NCBI GenBank assembly: GCA_022702545.1
Contig: JAHRBC010000010.1
Span: 1-64,000, forward strand
Source: Phycomyces nitens
Taxonomy: Eukaryota; Mucoromycota; Mucoromycetes; Mucorales; Phycomycetaceae
Reading direction: 5' to 3'
DNA length: 64,000 nt
The notes below the pieces were generated by a model. That model saw only the letters and a list, made by a program, of their open reading frames with translations. It did not search any database and had not been told where the DNA came from. Made by a program: the position numbers and the translations under genes. Below, one piece after another: positions 11,095 through 20,417 of this stretch (its first letter is position 1; the number at the start of each line of letters is the position of its first letter).

Positions 11095-12500
11095 TAAACT
11101 TAGTTTCGAGTGAATGCTATCTAGGGACTTGACACATGCGAGTCGAATGCCAAACACTATGTGTTTGGACCATGGCGAACGGGTGAGTAATGAATAGGCA
11201 AGCTACCCATAGGATTGGTGGAATACCAAATTTTGAAAGGATAATTTCCGCCTATGGATGTACCTATTGAATAGATTAGGTAGTTGGTAAGGTAACGGCT
11301 TACCAAGCCAATGATCTATAGTTGGTCTGAGAGGATGATCAACCACAGTGGGAATGAGAAAGGCCCACACGAGCAAAGTATCGGCAGCAGTGCGGAATCT
11401 TGGTCAATGGCCGAAAGGCTGAACCAGTCACCTAGAAGGATGAAAACATTAATTTGATAAAGTCCTAACGGAAAGGAGGATAATGACTGTACTTTCCTAT
11501 TAATCCCGACCAATCTCGTGCCAGCAGTCGCGGTAATACGAGAGGGGTAAGCATTATTCATCATTAATGGGTCTAAAGGGTACGTAGGCTGTCTCATAAG
11601 ACTGGATGGTCTCGAACTAAATGAATAAGAGCTTTCCAGTAACTATGAAACTAGAGTGTAATGGAGGAAAGAGGAACTCCGAGAGTAGGGATGGAATCTA
11701 TTGATCCTCGGAAGACCGCTTAAGGCGAAGGCTTCTTTCTAACTAAACACTGACGCTGAGGTACGAAAGTATGGGGAGCAAAACGGATTAGAGACCCGTG
11801 TAGTCCATACCGTAAACGATGAGTGCCTTAGATTGGTTATTAAATCAGTCTATAAATGTAGATTAAAGCACTCCACCTGGGGAGTACTGCCGCAAGGTTG
11901 AAACCCAAAAGTATAGAGGGTCTTGAAAACCAGCAGTGAAGCATGTTGTTTAATGTGATGATCCGCACAACATCTTACCACTCCTTGAATGTTACACAGG
12001 CGTTGCATGGCTGTCTTCAGTTCGTGTCGTGAGATGTAAGGTTAAGTCCGCATAACGAACAAAACCCTTGCAATTAGTTAATTTCTAATTGAGCATCCAG
12101 TGATAAACTGGAATAATTAGGACTAAGACAAGCCCTCATGGCCCTTATGGAGTGGGCTACAGACGTGCAGCTAGGGGGAATACAATAGGATCCAATAAGG
12201 TAACTTGGAGGTAATCCCCAAATTTCCCCTTTGTGGATTGAGCTCTGTAACTCGAGCTCATGAATTAGGAATTGCTAGTAATCGCGAATCACCACGTCGC
12301 GGTGAAATTAAAGCTTCAAGATCTACTAACTGCCTGTCACGGGCTGGGAGTAAGCTATACCTGAAGTTGTTGATTTTCTACGGAGTCATTATTAATTTTA
12401 ATAATTGGTGTCCATTGAAATAGACATCCAAGGATAGTAAACGACTGGTCTGAAGTCATAACAAGGTAGCCGTTCGGGAACGAGTGGCTGAATGGTTATA
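11095..12500 (+). rRNA. rns: Small-subunit ribosomal RNA (right arm, intact)
   Basis: Mitoribosomal small-subunit RNA of strongly bacterial type. Landmarks in order: the ACACATGCGAGTCGAATGC region near 11130, the 530 loop (GTGCCAGCAGTCGCGGTAATAC) near 11518-11540, the 790 region (ATTAGAGACCC and GTAAACGATG) near 11785-11822, and the decoding-site end (AAGTCATAACAAGGTAGCCG) near 12453. The ends are estimated by comparison with E. coli 16S. The length of about 1.4 kb is ordinary for early-diverging fungi. No intron is seen. Confidence 0.92.
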
Positions 12501-12570
12501 TCCGGAGGGACCAAAATCCCTCCCCTTTCATTAATAAAGACCTTTAATACAAAATAGTAGAAAACTTTTA

Positions 12571-12584
12571 AATGATGTATAGTG
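12571..12584 (+). repeat. Recurrent 14-mer AATGATGTATAGTG
   Basis: Same 14-mer at 10779-10792 and 41795-41808, with a variant (GGTGTATAGTG) at 4156-4166 and mirrors in the left arm. Here it lies just after rns. Function unknown. Promoter, processing site and replication signal are all possible. Confidence 0.6.
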
Positions 12585-12611
12585 AATACTATTTAATAAA
12601 ACTTTTTCTTT

Positions 12612-13160
12612 CTATAGAATAGTGTTCAATAATCCTCTAAATCTTAGTATTCTCGCGTTAATTGTGTGGGTGGGGGCTGAGCCCCCGATTTTCGGGGATG
12701 AGGGGGGCTCTACCCCGGCTTCAGGGGGAGAACCCCCCCGAGAATCGGGGTCTGAAGAATTAGAATCTTCAGACCCTGTGTTAGATAAAGAATCCCCATC
12801 CACGTCTAGATTAAAACCATGAGGATCCCGGGGGGGGTTAAGGATTAACCTTCTTTCAAAGAGAGGTCCATCCCCGATCAAAGGATGATCGTTATCAAGA
12901 TGATGGAGAATCGCTCGTTCATTTAGAGCCTCAACCCCAAGATTCCCTTCGGTTTGACCAGTATCCTGTGTATATCTGTATCTGATTAATCCCAAGAATC
13001 TTCTTGGTGAAGAATCGTCATGAGTATAATTAGAGATATAATTAGAGATATCTTCGTCCCCGGAATCGGATCCAGAGTCCGATGATTCCTCCGGGGGTCC
13101 GAGATATCTCCTCATTACATTATCCAGGAGGGTTTCTTCCTGGATAAATAGTAGATACAA
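12612..13160 (-). CDS. Unidentified acidic ORF (182 codons)
   Basis: Open from a possible TTG start; an in-frame ATG is not obvious. Residues 25-40 are Ser/Asp/Gly-rich and acidic. A Pro/Gly-rich stretch near 140-160 comes from a GC hairpin. I do not recognise a domain. It lies on the same strand as, and downstream of, the polymerase fragment at 13471-13809. It may be the decayed remainder of the same plasmid-derived gene. It may not be expressed. Confidence 0.3.
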   Translation of the reverse strand: MYLLFIQEETLLDNVMRRYLGPPEESSDSGSDSGDEDISNYISNYTHDDSSPRRFLGLIRYRYTQDTGQTEGNLGVEALNERAILHHLDNDHPLIGDGPLFERRLILNPPRDPHGFNLDVDGDSLSNTGSEDSNSSDPDSRGGSPPEAGVEPPSSPKIGGSAPTHTINARILRFRGLLNTIL

Positions 13161-13470
13161 GTTTGTGATATCCCCATTTCATGTCGATCTCAAGATTAAA
13201 TAAGTATCCGTAGTTATCCTTCTAACAACACTGAGCCCACCTGAGGCAACATTATATGAAACTGAGGAGATGATTAACAATGGAGTTAAGAATGAACTTA
13301 CAGAGTCTTCGGATAATGGACGGACACAAAAATCTAGCACAACAGTGAAAATCCCGGGGGTTTCAACTGTTGTGCGATTCCGAATTTTGATTCAGACCCT
13401 GAAAGTTTCAAGGCTTATGCGTTGAGAGATTCTTTAATTTGTTTGTATCATGGTCTTTCACCCTAAAGCT

Positions 13471-13809
13471 TTAGTCATGAGGTGTTGGGATTGAGCCGGA
13501 TTCCTTTAACGGTGTCAAGTCTTTCGAAGAATATGGTATTGAAATATTGGAGTTCTGAGGGGGGAATACAAACTCTACCTCAAAACTACTCGAACTATTT
13601 AACACTTTAGGAGAGTTTAAGAAATTTAAAAGATTAAAACTATTATTTACAATCTCACCCTTTTCATAAGCCGGAGACCCGGCTAAACCTAAACCTGTTG
13701 CATAAGCACCAGTTAAGTCATAATGGTCCCAAACTGATGATGAGTCAATTCCATAACTAAAAGACTCATTTCTACCCTCTCGATAACTACCAATAAAATA
13801 AGGAAGCAT
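13471..13809 (-). pseudogene. dpo: Fragment of plasmid-type family-B DNA polymerase
   Basis: 112 codons. Residues 9-16 (YREGRNES) match the conserved SYRGGRxE segment of protein-primed family-B polymerases. Residues 28-34 (YDLTGAY) fit motif A, which is normally YDxNSLYP. Residues 78-86 (EVEFVFPPQ), followed by IP and SG, fit the beta-region after motif A. Motifs B and C and the exonuclease domain are absent, so it is a relic. Such genes come from linear mitochondrial plasmids. Assignment rests on motif reading only. Confidence 0.6.
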
Positions 13810-14036
13810 TAGTCCTGGGTTACAAGAAACTGGTAAAGTAGGTCTAATGCTACCGGGGGGCCCTACGGGGCCCGTAGTCCTCTAAGAATAATTTATTCAT
13901 TTAGTTTATTAAATAAGCAGACAACCATCTCCATTAAGAAATCTATATAGATTTCTTATTGGTTTCTGCTTATTCGATTTAATATTTATATAGGTTTAAT
14001 AAATGGTAGGGTAAAGGGATTATAAATAATAAGGGG

Positions 14037-14060
14037 GGGGTTACTTTTTAGGGTAACCCC
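14037..14060 (-). terminator. Stem-loop downstream of atp9
   Basis: GGGGTTAC pairs with GTAACCCC across an 8-nt loop, about 50 nt beyond the atp9 stop codon. It could protect or define the mRNA 3' end. Mirrored in the left arm near 6657-6682. Confidence 0.45.
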
Positions 14061-14109
14061 CGATAAGATTAATAGATTAATTAAGTATTAATACTATTAT
14101 ACGAGAAAA

Positions 14110-14800
<691 letters not shown>

Positions 14801-14801
14801 T

Positions 14802-14873
14802 TAGGTATAGTAGGAATCGAACCCACATATGTTTTATTTCAAGTAAAATGCTTTACCAGTCAGCCATATACCT
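14802..14873 (-). tRNA. trnS: tRNA-Ser(UGA), short variable arm
   Basis: Same sequence as the left-arm copy. Acceptor AGGTATA/TATACCT, anticodon loop CTTGAAA, T-arm GTGGG-TTCGATT-CCTAC. The variable loop is about 5 nt where serine tRNAs normally carry a long arm. Confidence 0.87.
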
Positions 14874-15076
14874 TAATTTATTAGAAACTCAATGGAAACA
14901 ATTTTATAATTAAAAATAAGTCCCAATTGGGGGCGGCCGAAGTAAAAAATCAAATGATTTTTAATGACGATCAGAATCGTGGGCCGGCCGCCCCCGGGAT
15001 TTCGGGGGGACCTCGGGATTATTAATTAAATTATATTAGTTTCGAGGGGACCGGAGGTCCCCGGCCGGGGGTTAAA

Positions 15077-15149
15077 TAGTCTGGAGAGGGTTCGAACCTC
15101 TAGCTTATACGTTATCAACATATCACTCTACCAATTGAGTTACAAGACC
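15077..15149 (-). tRNA. trnI: tRNA-Ile(GAU)
   Basis: Acceptor GGTCTTG/CCAGACT with one mismatch, anticodon stem-loop ATATG-TTGATAA-CGTAT, T-arm AGAGG-TTCGAAC-CCTCT. Confidence 0.88.
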
Positions 15150-15479
15150 AATTGAGCCCCGTCTCTCTCGGTTCCCCCTCGTGGTCGGGAACGGAGACGG
15201 AGTATCCCGATCCGATAGGATCGGGAAGCGAGGGGGCCGAGGCCTCCCAGAATCCCCTAGCTTTCCAAGCTTGTCTTGGCAAGTTGCCAAAACTCTTTCC
15301 AAGCTTGTCTTGGCAAGCAAGTTGCCAAAACTAGCCTCGGGGTCGACTGACCCCGAGCACCTCGGGGCTAGCCACGGCGGCGAAGCCGCCCAATTTTAGA
15401 CAAAATTTGGGATGGGGCCGCAGGCCCAGGGGATTTCGAATCATTATCTTTATTATATTGTTAATTATCGATTAAGTAA

Positions 15480-15552
15480 CAGGAGAGGTAGGATTTGAAC
15501 CCACTACCGGGATTTTGGAGATCCCTATTATAACCAAGTTAACTACACTCCT
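15480..15552 (-). tRNA. trnW: tRNA-Trp(CCA)
   Basis: Acceptor AGGAGTG/CTCTCCT, anticodon stem-loop GGGAT-CTCCAAA-ATCCC, discriminator G. The anticodon is CCA, not the UCA needed to read UGA. This fits the exclusive use of TGG in the core genes. Confidence 0.9.
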
Positions 15553-16032
15553 AACTATTTCTTATATATCCATTATTAAAATTGGAGTACCATGGGTCGT
15601 GACCCAATTCGGGGATAAACTGCAGCTGCGGCCCGTCGGGGGCGGGCGCCGCTCTGTTAAATAATTAGACAGTCTAAGAAATATCTCGCGGGGGAGCTGT
15701 ACAAAGTACAGCTCCCAATTGCGCGAAGTCTACTATTTCCGGGGGTGCCGCGGCGCGGCACCCCCGCAAATGAGGGGCGGCCCAATTAATTGGGGCCGCC
15801 CCAGATTTAGATTAAGATTTGTTAGATTAATGGGAGTATTCCGACGGGGGCCCTTAATCTTAGCCCCTTCGGGTCTATACCCGTCAAGCCCCCCCGGGCT
15901 TAGGAAGGATCCCCCACTTTGTGGGTGGCAACTCGCCGAGATATCCATTTCATCAACGGAGTGAGATTAATAATTAAACAATTCGATATACAAGATAATA
16001 TTATTCAATAGATTTATCATTTATACATAAAT
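15553..16032. other. Spacer trnW-trnC with GC hairpins
   Basis: No gene seen. Contains several GC hairpins: 15690-15720 around gagctgtacaaagtacagctc, 15737-15775 and 15780-15805. Short ORFs here are composed of hairpin sequence. Mirrored at 4760-5210. Confidence 0.6.
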
Positions 16033-16105
16033 AGACCAACAAGTGACTTGAACACTTATCTGGAAGATTTGCAATCTATCGCATTACCAATTATGCTAGT
16101 TGGTC
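16033..16105 (-). tRNA. trnC: tRNA-Cys(GCA)
   Basis: Perfect acceptor GACCAAC/GTTGGTC, D-stem GCAT/ATGC, anticodon loop TTGCAAA, T-arm AAGTG-TTCAAGT-CACTT and discriminator T. Two pairs of the anticodon stem are mismatched. Confidence 0.85.
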
Positions 16106-16138
16106 TGAGTTTCTGATTAATGTTTAATATACTAACTT

Positions 16139-16147
16139 TACTTATAA
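16139..16147 (-). promoter_or_regulatory. TTATAAGTA promoter-like motif, trnC
   Basis: Reverse-strand TTATAAGTA, 34 nt upstream of trnC. Confidence 0.5.
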
Positions 16148-16892
16148 TAATCACTTTTAAGGCGAGGGCGCCCCCCTCGGCTATACCCCGACCTAGGGGG
16201 GGCACCTACGTAAGAGAGGCGATGTCAGCCAGAATGGAGCTGAGAAGAAGAAACCGGGAGGCGGGTCAGGCCATCTCGCGAGAACGGACTCTCTTCATTT
16301 AAACCCTTATTTACATTAATACCCTCTCGGTTTATCCCTTTCTTTATTGGGAGCTTAGCACGTATTCTCGAATGTAAATTGTGTAGACCGAGGGGGCGCT
16401 CCGCGCCCCCGAGTCCACGGTTAAAAAGGTTTACCTGGGGGCCCCTAAATTTTTAATTTAATAAAAAGAAATTCATTTCTTTTTAATTTGTCGATGGATT
16501 TCAATTATCTCGGTTTAAATCCATTGTGTTGGTCAGAAATTCATCTGGAATTTTATATAATAATTATATTTTTTTATAGTTAAAATAAATTCTATTTTAA
16601 ATTCAAAGATTGAAAAGTTTATAGATAATCTTGTCACTATACACCACTCATAAAGGTTTCGATTTATTTAAACCTTTACCTCGGTTAACTCGGTTAACTC
16701 GGTTAACCTTTTTAAAAAGTTTTTTGACGGATTTTTAAATGTGAATGGACCTATTTTAATTCGGGGCCCCCGAGTCCACACCCGAAATGGTGAACGCGCG
16801 AAACAATAAGCGAGAACGGACTCGCGGGGAATGTATAATTGGTAAATGAGTTATTAAGTTGTTTTATTTTATTTTTGATTTTATAATTTTTA

Positions 16893-16901
16893 GTATAAGT
16901 A
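16893..16901 (+). promoter_or_regulatory. GTATAAGTA promoter-like motif, trnK
   Basis: One-base variant of the nonanucleotide, ending 9 nt before trnK. Confidence 0.5.
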
Positions 16902-16910
16902 ATGGACTAA

Positions 16911-16983
16911 GGGGTTGTAACTTAATCGGTAAAGTACCCGACTTTTAATCGGGATTATTAGGGTTCGATTCCCTACGACCTCA
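16911..16983 (+). tRNA. trnK: tRNA-Lys(UUU)
   Basis: Acceptor GGGGTTG/CGACCTC with G-T pairs, anticodon stem-loop CCCGA-CTTTTAA-TCGGG, T-arm TAGGG-TTCGATT-CCCTA. Confidence 0.92.
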
Positions 16984-17076
16984 ATTTTATGGGGGCGTGT
17001 TTCCCCACTTATCGTTTCCTTCTCTTTATTACCTGCTCGAGTCATATAATTAGGAGGGGCATTTTGATTCGATATT

Positions 17077-17085
17077 ATATAAGTA
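17077..17085 (+). promoter_or_regulatory. ATATAAGTA promoter-like motif, trnY
   Basis: Exact ATATAAGTA, 66 nt upstream of trnY. Confidence 0.55.
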
Positions 17086-17151
17086 AAGGATTAATCCCCC
17101 AGGCGACAGGGCCGCCTGCGGAACTCGTTCTGGGCCCAATTGCCCCGAGAC

Positions 17152-17234
17152 GAGGAAACTACTGATTGGTCAGTGAGCGAGCTGTAAACTCGTGAGCCTA
17201 GTGCTCCTTGGGGGTTCGAATCCCTCTTTCCTCA
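17152..17234 (+). tRNA. trnY: tRNA-Tyr(GUA), class II variable arm
   Basis: Acceptor GAGGAAA/TTTCCTC, anticodon loop CTGTAAA. A long variable arm (GAGC..GCTC) as in bacterial tRNA-Tyr. T-arm GGGGG-TTCGAAT-CCCTC. Confidence 0.92.
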
Positions 17235-17582
17235 AATAACATAAGGCCAAGGGGCAGGGCCCCTGGGCTAAAAGAGATTTGAATAAAAATTTATTTATTT
17301 TTTACTCCGCCCAATTGCTCTAGCCCCGAGGGACTCACCTCGGGGTCAGTCGACCCTCGGCTAGTTTTAACAAACTTGCTCCGCTAGGGCCCAGGCCCTG
17401 ACCCCAGGCTCTTCGACCCCAACTGGAGAAAGGGCACCGTCGCAGGCTAGGGCCCAGGCCCTGACCCTGGGCTCTTCGACCCCGGAGAAAGAAGACCCCG
17501 AGGGGCCGCTCCCCGAGAGGGTATCCTCAATTCCCCTTCGGGGGTGGGAATTAATTTTTATTAATTTTAATAAAAATTGATT

Positions 17583-17591
17583 TTATAAGTA
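17583..17591 (+). promoter_or_regulatory. TTATAAGTA promoter-like motif, trnM-rnpB
   Basis: TTATAAGTA, 25 nt upstream of trnM. It could drive a trnM-rnpB-trnM-trnL transcript. Same motif at 172-180 (copy 1) and 3260-3268 (left arm, reverse). Confidence 0.55.
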
Positions 17592-17616
17592 AAGGTTTAA
17601 AAATGAATTTCTTTAA

Positions 17617-17686
17617 TGCGGGTTGATGTAATGGAAGCATGCTAGGCTCATGATCTAGAAGTGGTAGTTCAAATCTATCATCCGCA
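17617..17686 (+). tRNA. trnM: tRNA-Met(CAU), initiator-like
   Basis: Acceptor TGCGGGT/ATCCGCA, anticodon stem-loop CTAGG-CTCATGA-TCTAG, T-arm GGTAG-TTCAAAT-CTATC. General likeness to bacterial initiator tRNA. The other CAU tRNA at 18480 would then be the elongator. Confidence 0.85.
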
Positions 17687-17785
17687 CAATCAACTTTAGC
17701 CCTGCCGGGTCTCGTCCGGTCAAAGCCCCCTCAGCTTTAGATTTTTATAAACCAATATCAAACATCTTTACCTGAAGGGAGAGAT

Positions 17786-18300
17786 AAGATTAATCTTAGG
17801 AACTATAATAGTTAACCAAATTTATAATTAAATTTGGAGGAAAGTCCGGGGCTTTAAATTTACAAAAACCTTTTCTATGCCGGCAGAGCCGGCATGGACT
17901 AAGGATTTGAGTGAATAAACCATAGTGGAACAAACATCTGGTGTGAACCAGGGTTATAGTAAGAAAATATGCTATTTTTATTCTCAGGCCACGGCGTTTA
18001 AAACATTAAGGGCGTCATACTTAAAAGACATATCACCCAAGTGAACAAGGTAAATAGCAGAGTAATTTAACCAATGGGAAGCCTTATATCTCTAAATTTA
18101 GGAGATACCGGGGGGATCAAACCCCCTGGGTATCACGAGAGTGGCACCTCGAAAAGAAAAGGGTGGCTTCGCCGCTCCCCGAGAGTGTCATCCTCGAGAG
18201 TGGCACCTTTAATTGGTGCCGATGATCTAAAAATTTGGTAGATCGAGATATATTAACTACATTACAGAATCCGGCTTATATAGTTCTAAGAAATAATCTT
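17786..18300 (+). ncRNA. rnpB: Mitochondrial RNase P RNA (right arm, reference copy)
   Basis: Bacteria-like RNase P RNA. Helix P1 is formed by AAGATTAATCTTAGGAACTA (from 17786) with TAGTTCTAAG..AATAATCTT (to 18300). The first universal block (GGAGGAAAGTCCGGGG, about 17835-17850) and the distal block (ACAGAATCCGGCTTATA, about 18264-18280) are both intact. The RNA is about 515 nt and would release tRNA 5' leaders in the matrix. It is co-oriented with flanking trnM genes and a TTATAAGTA motif, so it is probably cut from a tRNA-rnpB precursor by its own product. Confidence 0.92.
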
Positions 18301-18479
18301 GGAATTTAAAGGCCCCATGCACATTTAATAAATTAAACCGACTAAACTGACAAAATAATTTAATTAATAAAATTTAAATGATTAGAACGGGGGCGCGGAT
18401 CAGAGATCCGCGCGTTCCGCGGGTGTTGAACCCCGCCGAACTCTCTATTTTAAGTTAAAAGAAACAATTAAATATTATC

Positions 18480-18550
18480 GCCGGGATAATTTAATGGTAA
18501 AATGTTTATCTCATACATAAAATTTGGAAGTTCAAATCTTCCTCCCGGTA
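18480..18550 (+). tRNA. trnM: tRNA-Met(CAU), elongator-like
   Basis: Acceptor GCCGGGA/TCCCGGT, anticodon stem-loop TTTAT-CTCATAC-ATAAA, T-arm GGAAG-TTCAAAT-CTTCC. Could be Ile(CAU) with lysidine, but trnI(GAU) is also present. Confidence 0.85.
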
Positions 18551-18762
18551 CTTATATTTTTGATAGAAACTTCCCCTCGGCCCGTGGATTTCCGCTCCCC
18601 ATGATTCATGGGGGACCTCTCCCCGGGCTCCCACTGGGAGATTGGGGAGACCCCCCCGTCCCGGACCCCCGAATCAAAACGATTCACGAGGGATCGGAGG
18701 TATTAATAATTACCTTCCAACCTCTGCCAATTGGGCGCAACAGTGCCACCGGCCGGTTGTTC

Positions 18763-18844
18763 GCTTACTTGGAGAAATTGGTAAACTCTCCGAATTTAAA
18801 CTTCGGTGCCGCGAGGCTTGTGGGTTCGAGTCCCACAGTAAGTA
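18763..18844 (+). tRNA. trnL: tRNA-Leu(UAA)
   Basis: Acceptor GCTTACT/AGTAAGT, anticodon stem-loop CCGAA-TTTAAAC-TTCGG, class II variable arm, T-arm GTGGG-TTCGAGT-CCCAC. Confidence 0.93.
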
Positions 18845-19061
18845 ATATAAAAATAAATCCCAAGTTAGGGGACGAGGGGGGCGGGCGTGTCCTACCGGGC
18901 CCCTGGGGGCCCGGCGAAGTCAGAGCAACGAAGTGGATCCCGGCTCCGCCGGAGTCCCGATTGAGGCAAGGGCATTGCGTTAGGCAGAATTAGGATAGAG
19001 TATAATTGATCTTTTAACACCACTCTTTATTGGAAATTCCTTTATAAATGGGGACTTTTAC

Positions 19062-19394
19062 ATGGGGGGGATCTACGACGGAGTCCCAGACTTAGCCGTA
19101 GGCCAAGACATGCTACCTAGTTTCTCAAAGGACCCAACTCCACGTTGGTTAGAAGAAAACCAAGGGGGATGGATGAACCTAGAAGAACTGAAACATTTCC
19201 CAGTGAAAAGCCCATACTACGTTCCCCGCGAGCTTCGCTCGCGGGGTCCGTGTCCCCCCCGACTCTCTCGGGGGGGAAACGAGAAAATCTCTAATGTATC
19301 CCTTGACGTCACAGACGTCAGAATGGAACATCTATTCACACTGATGAGAAGATGGAGACCGAAAGAAATCGAGAGAGTTATGAGACTGATGTAG
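19062..19394 (+). CDS. Unidentified ORF at the outer end of the right arm
   Basis: 110 codons, open across the arm boundary. The first half is not hairpin-derived and has a protein-like composition (Trp/Glu/Pro-rich). Residues near 55-70 come from a GC hairpin. No family recognised. The left-arm equivalent near 1540-1850 is frame-broken. May be plasmid debris, since a polymerase-like fragment follows at 19738. Confidence 0.25.
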   Translation: MGGIYDGVPDLAVGQDMLPSFSKDPTPRWLEENQGGWMNLEELKHFPVKSPYYVPRELRSRGPCPPRLSRGGNEKISNVSLDVTDVRMEHLFTLMRRWRPKEIERVMRLM

Positions 19395-19495
19395 AAAACT
19401 CAAGCGGACAATCCGCCAGGACTCCGATAAAGAACCTTCGAAGGGATGCTCGAAGGGGATGAAGAGAAATCATGTAAGACATCCAAACTGTAACT

Positions 19496-19562
19496 TGGGC
19501 TGGGCTCGAAGAGCCCAGCCCTCGATGCGAGGGCGCAATTGGGCGTAGCCCAATTGCGCCCA
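19496..19562. mobile_element. GC-rich double-hairpin element
   Basis: Two adjacent hairpins: GGGCTGGGCTC/GAGCCCAGCCC, then GGGCGCAATTGGGC/GCCCAATTGCGCCC. The reverse complement of the same element sits at 19953-20022, so one family has two insertions in opposite orientation 400 bp apart. Confidence 0.65.
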
Positions 19563-19737
19563 GGCAACAGGTTATGCTGTCAGAACACCTGGGGGCAGTC
19601 GTGCCTACGGAGTGGTACACTCCGGAATCAAGACTGGATGCGTCCCAGGGGTTTGATTATAAGAAATAGAAATAAAAAGTTTTTCAATAACCCTTCACTC
19701 TCGTCACTCTCGTAATTAAAACCCTTTAAACAGAGGG

Positions 19738-20115
19738 GTGGGGGCTTCGCGATCCGGCTTCATTGACGATGGTACTTTAAATTGCTGGTTGAACGTGCTG
19801 AGACACAGTCTCGGCAGCACTTGCCTATTCGTTATTATGAAATTCAATATTGCGTTGTACAACAAGTACAACATCCCGAATGTTGCGGGCATGAAGTTGG
19901 GCGAAAGATTAGGTGAACAAATGCTCCTTAAACAAGAGCAAGTGGTCTATGCTTGGGCGCGGGCTACGCCCAATTGCGCCCTCGCATCGAGGCCGGGCTC
20001 TTCGAGCCCAGCCCAAGATGCAGAATGGACCTCCCAATTGGGGGACCACAGATTAAGTTTAATTTACGGGTCTCTACTTTGTAGATGGATTAGTCATTAT
20101 TCTATCTATTTATAA
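19738..20115 (+). pseudogene. Possible plasmid DNA-polymerase fragment, related to 34390-34626
   Basis: Residues around 25-70 read LRHS...NKYNIPNVAGMKLGERLG. The ORF at 34390 contains LRHC...NKYNIPNIASMELGGKLG. The two are clearly homologous at protein level though far apart. The segment could be the third exonuclease region of a family-B polymerase, but this is weak. The C-terminal half is hairpin sequence. Confidence 0.35.
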
Positions 20116-20118
20116 GTA
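20110..20118 (+). promoter_or_regulatory. TTATAAGTA promoter-like motif, cob
   Basis: TTATAAGTA 299 nt upstream of the cob ATG with no gene between. Confidence 0.5.
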
Positions 20119-20417
20119 AGAATTAAGGAATTTTAATCTATTCTAATAATTTACTTAAACCCGGGTGGTGCCCTATCATGGTCCCCAACCGAGTAAAAAT
20201 ATAATTTAGGCGAGCCCCGCTGCAATTGCAGCGGGGCTGAACCCTCGCCAATTGGGCTGTGCCCGGCGACGGCTTTGTCTAATGGTCCTGCGTTTTTACA
20301 CGTTTCATAGAGATTAAACTTAATCACTATAAATTTAAATCAATCTAAATCAACTTAATGGAATTATCGATAAATTGAGGTAACTCCTCTTATCAGCCTA
20401 AATTATATTTTATTTAA

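Larger units (their letters stand above)
16106..16910. other. Spacer trnC-trnK
   Basis: No protein or RNA gene recognised. Holds the divergent promoter-like motif for trnC (16139-16147), GC hairpins at 16150-16215 and 16376-16412, the tandem GTTAAC repeats near 16679-16706, the GGTGTATAGTG variant (16635-16645, reverse) and the trnK motif (16893-16901). Confidence 0.6.
19395..20417. other. Spacer between palindrome and cob
   Basis: Holds two inverse copies of one double hairpin (19496-19562 and 19953-20022), the polymerase-like fragment 19738-20115, a hairpin at 20218-20245 and a promoter-like motif at 20110-20118. No tRNA found. Confidence 0.6.

Noticed and set aside
18502..18993. 163-codon ORF over trnM and trnL
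   Set aside because: It reads through two well-folded tRNA genes and GC hairpins. The mirror copy and copy 1 do not keep the frame. A shadow ORF.
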